A stretch of 8,067 nucleotides of DNA from Sphingobium sp. (lineage in GTDB: Bacteria > Pseudomonadota > Alphaproteobacteria > Sphingomonadales > Sphingomonadaceae): positions 1 to 8,067 of the forward strand of contig QFQF01000038.1 of the NCBI GenBank assembly GCA_003248935.1, read 5' to 3'. The position numbers were made by a program, and so were the translations under genes. Numbering within the stretch: position 1 is the first letter of the stretch; each line of letters begins with the position of its first letter. The notes below the pieces were generated by a model that saw only the letters and a list, made by a program, of their open reading frames with translations, had not been told where the DNA came from and ran no database searches. Positions 6,081-8,067 of the stretch are shown here, piece by piece.

Positions 6081-6770
6081 ATGCAGTCAAAAGCAGGCGA
6101 TTCGGCGCTCATGTTACGCAGGCTGGGGGCTGAAGGCGGCCTGATTGCGAGCATAGACGGTGTTTTTCAGAATCCGGCAGCGGTGCTGGCCGCCGCAGCG
6201 GCGGCGCGCTTCGCGGTCGATTCTCCGTTTTATCCGGGCGTGCGTGCCGCGATCCCGCATGCGATTCGGGCCAAGGTGGAGCGGGCAATATGGCCGATAC
6301 TGGCGGAGCACTTCGGTTGCAGCCGGCAGATGACAATGCAAAATGCGAGCTTCGCGCTGACTGCGACCCTGCCCGATCGCTTGCGACCCGCCCAGCGCCT
6401 TCCGCATTTTGACGGTGTGGACGAGGGGCAGTTTGCCGCGCTGATCCATCTTGCCCGTCGTGACCTAGGGGGAACCGGCTTTTTCCGGCACCGCTCGACC
6501 GGCTATGAAAGGATCACGGCCGAACGGCAGCAGCATTATTTTTCTGCGCTGCGGGATGATCTGAATAGAGTGGGGCGGCCCGCGCCAGCCTATATCAACG
6601 GTTCGACGGACATCTATGAATTGATCGGTATGAGTCCCGCCATTTTCAATCGGATGGTCGTCTACCGTGGAAACATGTTGCATTCCGCTTTGGTGTGCGG
6701 TCCTGCGGCTCTCGATGGATCGCCCGAGAAGGGGCGGTTGACCATCACCTGCTTTCTGACGGCGCGCTGA
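6081..6770 (+). CDS. DUF6445-type protein, putative 2OG-Fe(II) oxygenase-like
   Basis: A 229-residue soluble protein without a signal peptide. YPGVRA (51-56), the PHFD block (108-111), FFRHRSTGYERI (134-145), FNRMVVYRGNMLHSA (189-203) and GRLTITCFL (218-226) match the layout I recall for DUF6445. These genes are commonly found beside TonB-dependent receptors in Caulobacterales and Sphingomonadales. His109-x-Asp111, a distal His201 and Arg219 lie in the order of a double-stranded beta-helix 2-oxoglutarate/Fe(II) oxygenase (HxD...H...R). Activity and substrate are unknown. ATG 6081 is preferred over the upstream in-frame TTG at 6027 because GGGGAGAGG (6068-6076) ends 4 nt before it. It is divergent from the receptor and precedes the LysR gene by 302 bp on the same strand. 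Confidence 0.82.
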   Translation: MQSKAGDSALMLRRLGAEGGLIASIDGVFQNPAAVLAAAAAARFAVDSPFYPGVRAAIPHAIRAKVERAIWPILAEHFGCSRQMTMQNASFALTATLPDRLRPAQRLPHFDGVDEGQFAALIHLARRDLGGTGFFRHRSTGYERITAERQQHYFSALRDDLNRVGRPAPAYINGSTDIYELIGMSPAIFNRMVVYRGNMLHSALVCGPAALDGSPEKGRLTITCFLTAR

Positions 6771-7072
6771 TCGTCCGGCCTTGAGGGTGGGTTCCGTCGG
6801 CGGGAGGGGTGTGCTGATTTTGTGGAATAATAAATTAAAAATCTTTAATATGAAAAAGCAAGGCCGAGCCAAAACCGCGTTAAGGCGGTTGCTCCATTGT
6901 TCATGAAGGTGCACGGCTTGAACGCCGCCGGTTCGAATGGCGGACGCGCGCAATCTGACCTGAAAATGACATCGGCCCCCGTGTATCAGGGACAAGCGAG
7001 CCGGAACGGCTTAGGCTCGACCTGTGGCGTCTAATCCCGCGACTGAACATCTAGGCTGCAACTGGAATAACA
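6771..7072 (+). promoter_or_regulatory. 302-bp gap and leader upstream of the LysR-type gene
   Basis: No convincing protein gene lies here. An AT-rich island at about 6816-6858 includes GATTTT (6816-6821) with the inverted copy AAAATC (6838-6843). A weak promoter candidate is TTGTGG (6820-6825), 18 bp, TTTAAT (6844-6849). Further on are AACCGC (6873-6878) with GCGGTT (6885-6890), and a nested pair of hairpins just before the regulator: AGCCG/CGGCT (6999-7011) inside CGAGCC/GGCTCG (6997-7019). The two share bases and are mutually exclusive. A 43-codon frame (6903-7034) has no Shine-Dalgarno. Transcription from the AT-rich island would give the regulator a leader of roughly 210 nt. No clear terminator for the DUF6445-type gene is visible. 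Confidence 0.35.
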
Positions 7073-8011
7073 ATGGTTGAATACCCCACGCGCAATCTGC
7101 TCAGCGCTCCTGCGTTCCGCTACTTTCATGAGGTGGCCCAGGCCGGTTCCTTCCGTAAAGCGGGTGAGAGTCTGCGTATCGCACCCTCGGCCGTGCACAG
7201 GCAGGTCACCCTGCTGGAGGCGCAATTGGGCACGCCCCTTTTCGAGCGTCAGCGCGGGCGCAAGGGCGTCAAGCTGACCGCAGCGGGCGAAGTGCTGAAG
7301 CTGCGGATCGGGCAGGCGGTGATCGAACTCGGCAAAGCCGTCGAGGAGATCCAGGCCCTGTCGGACGTCCAGCGCGGGCGTGTCGCCATCGGCGTCAACG
7401 ACACGCTGGCCAGCGACCTGCTGTCAGACCTTATCATTTCACACCATCAGGAAATGCCGCGGCTCGATTTCGATGTGGAGGTGGGTCCGTCGCCGGAACT
7501 GGCGGAGAGCATGCTCAACGGAAATCTGGACGCAACCCTCTGCTTCGGTGCGCCGATGCGACTGGGCATGCGCACGATATGGCAGGGCAATATGGAGACC
7601 GCCGTGCTGGTCCACAGGGATCATCCGCTGGCAAGGAAACGCGCGGTAACGCTTGGCGAATGCGTGCAGTATCCGCTCGCCATGCAGCGTGACAGTGAAT
7701 GGACGCGAGGCTTTCTGGAGGGGATGTTCCGGCAGGCAGGCTTGCGGCCCCGCACGCTGCTGACCACAAACTCCTTCATCCTGATGCGAGAGGTCGTTGC
7801 CAGCGGCAGCGCGATTTCGATTCAGACGCATGTGCCCGGGCTCGCCGAGCATCGGCACCTCAATCTCGCGCATGTGAAGCTGAAGGGGCATGTGCCGCAT
7901 TACAGCGTGCTGAGTTGCTGTGTGCCGATGGATCGCCGGATACCGCCAGCGTCTTTCGCCTTTATCGAGCGTGTCAACGGCGGAGCAAAAGTCGGCCAGG
8001 CGGCGGCGTAA
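7073..8011 (+). CDS. LysR-type transcriptional regulator
   Basis: A 312-residue DNA-binding regulator of usual LysR-family length. The N-terminal winged helix-turn-helix spans about residues 11-70: FRYFHEVAQAGSFRKAGESL, then IAPSAVHRQVTLLEAQLGTP and LFERQRGRKGVKLTAAGE. A linker helix follows (about 71-100), then a periplasmic-binding-protein-like effector domain (about 101-300, from GRVAIGVNDTLASDLL). The ligand cannot be read from the sequence. The ATG at 7073 has only a GGA (7064-7066) upstream, a weak binding site. LysR regulators usually control adjacent genes and themselves; the receptor/DUF6445 control region is the nearest divergent promoter, but the gene is not divergent from either. 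The 56 bp after its stop contain no recognisable gene or terminator. Confidence 0.93.
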   Translation: MVEYPTRNLLSAPAFRYFHEVAQAGSFRKAGESLRIAPSAVHRQVTLLEAQLGTPLFERQRGRKGVKLTAAGEVLKLRIGQAVIELGKAVEEIQALSDVQRGRVAIGVNDTLASDLLSDLIISHHQEMPRLDFDVEVGPSPELAESMLNGNLDATLCFGAPMRLGMRTIWQGNMETAVLVHRDHPLARKRAVTLGECVQYPLAMQRDSEWTRGFLEGMFRQAGLRPRTLLTTNSFILMREVVASGSAISIQTHVPGLAEHRHLNLAHVKLKGHVPHYSVLSCCVPMDRRIPPASFAFIERVNGGAKVGQAAA

Positions 8012-8067
8012 AACCAGGCCATCGTGTTACATGCCGGGGGGAGTGGCGTGAGGGCGTAGCCCGAGGG

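Noticed and set aside
6921..6945. GGTTCGAAT flanked by CCGCC and GGCGG, resembling a tRNA T-arm or an integration site at a tRNA end.
   Set aside because: The closing pair of the T-stem would be G-G, there is no acceptor, anticodon or D-arm around it, and no integrase nearby.
6465..6995. A 176-codon minus-strand frame across the end of the DUF6445-type gene and the gap.
   Set aside because: It is largely antisense to a supported gene, lacks a recognisable domain and crosses the AT-rich island without codon structure.
6903..7034. A 43-codon plus-strand frame in the LysR leader as a small protein gene.
   Set aside because: It has no Shine-Dalgarno and no recognisable sequence; it is kept only as part of the leader finding.

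Overview
The window is high-GC DNA that reads like a sphingomonad or a close alphaproteobacterial relative. The grounds are a TonB-dependent receptor of the Caulobacter/Xanthomonas type, a DUF6445-type gene divergent from it (a pairing I recall from Sphingomonadales and Caulobacterales), and sparse AT-rich islands confined to control regions. The assignment is inferred from gene types, not from a marker gene.

Layout, left to right. The 3' end of a DUF8021-like gene enters from the left edge and is followed on the same strand by an MFS transporter of the oxalate/formate-antiporter or monocarboxylate-like type. A 10-bp stem-loop lies between them and argues for an MFS start at 424 rather than at the upstream ATGs. 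Beyond the transporter is a scar of about 225 bp that carries a recognisable piece of an IS701-type transposase (a DDT-LPKKG-SVGV signature). A near-perfect Shine-Dalgarno plus ATG sits inside the last codons of the transporter and may be the remains of a lost downstream gene. On the minus strand come a dienelactone-hydrolase-family enzyme and, upstream of it, a full-length TonB-dependent receptor of about 1001 residues. Two hairpins separate them, one of which is a strong intrinsic terminator.

Divergent from the receptor, across an AT-rich control region with a 14-bp perfect palindrome, is a DUF6445-type gene whose residues fit a 2-oxoglutarate/Fe(II) oxygenase fold. A LysR-type regulator follows on the same strand after a 302-bp leader region.

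Working model (inference): the receptor, the hydrolase, the DUF6445 protein and the LysR regulator form an outer-membrane uptake and processing locus for an unidentified nutrient, possibly an ester or lactone. The DUF8021-like/MFS pair may belong to the same catabolic island, but the transposase scar between the convergent sets means the adjacency could be secondary. I see no RNA gene, CRISPR array, phage gene or complete mobile element. Nothing here is clearly a new defence or mobile system. The best leads are the insertion scar, the divergent control region, the terminator arrangement and the uncharacterised DUF6445 protein.
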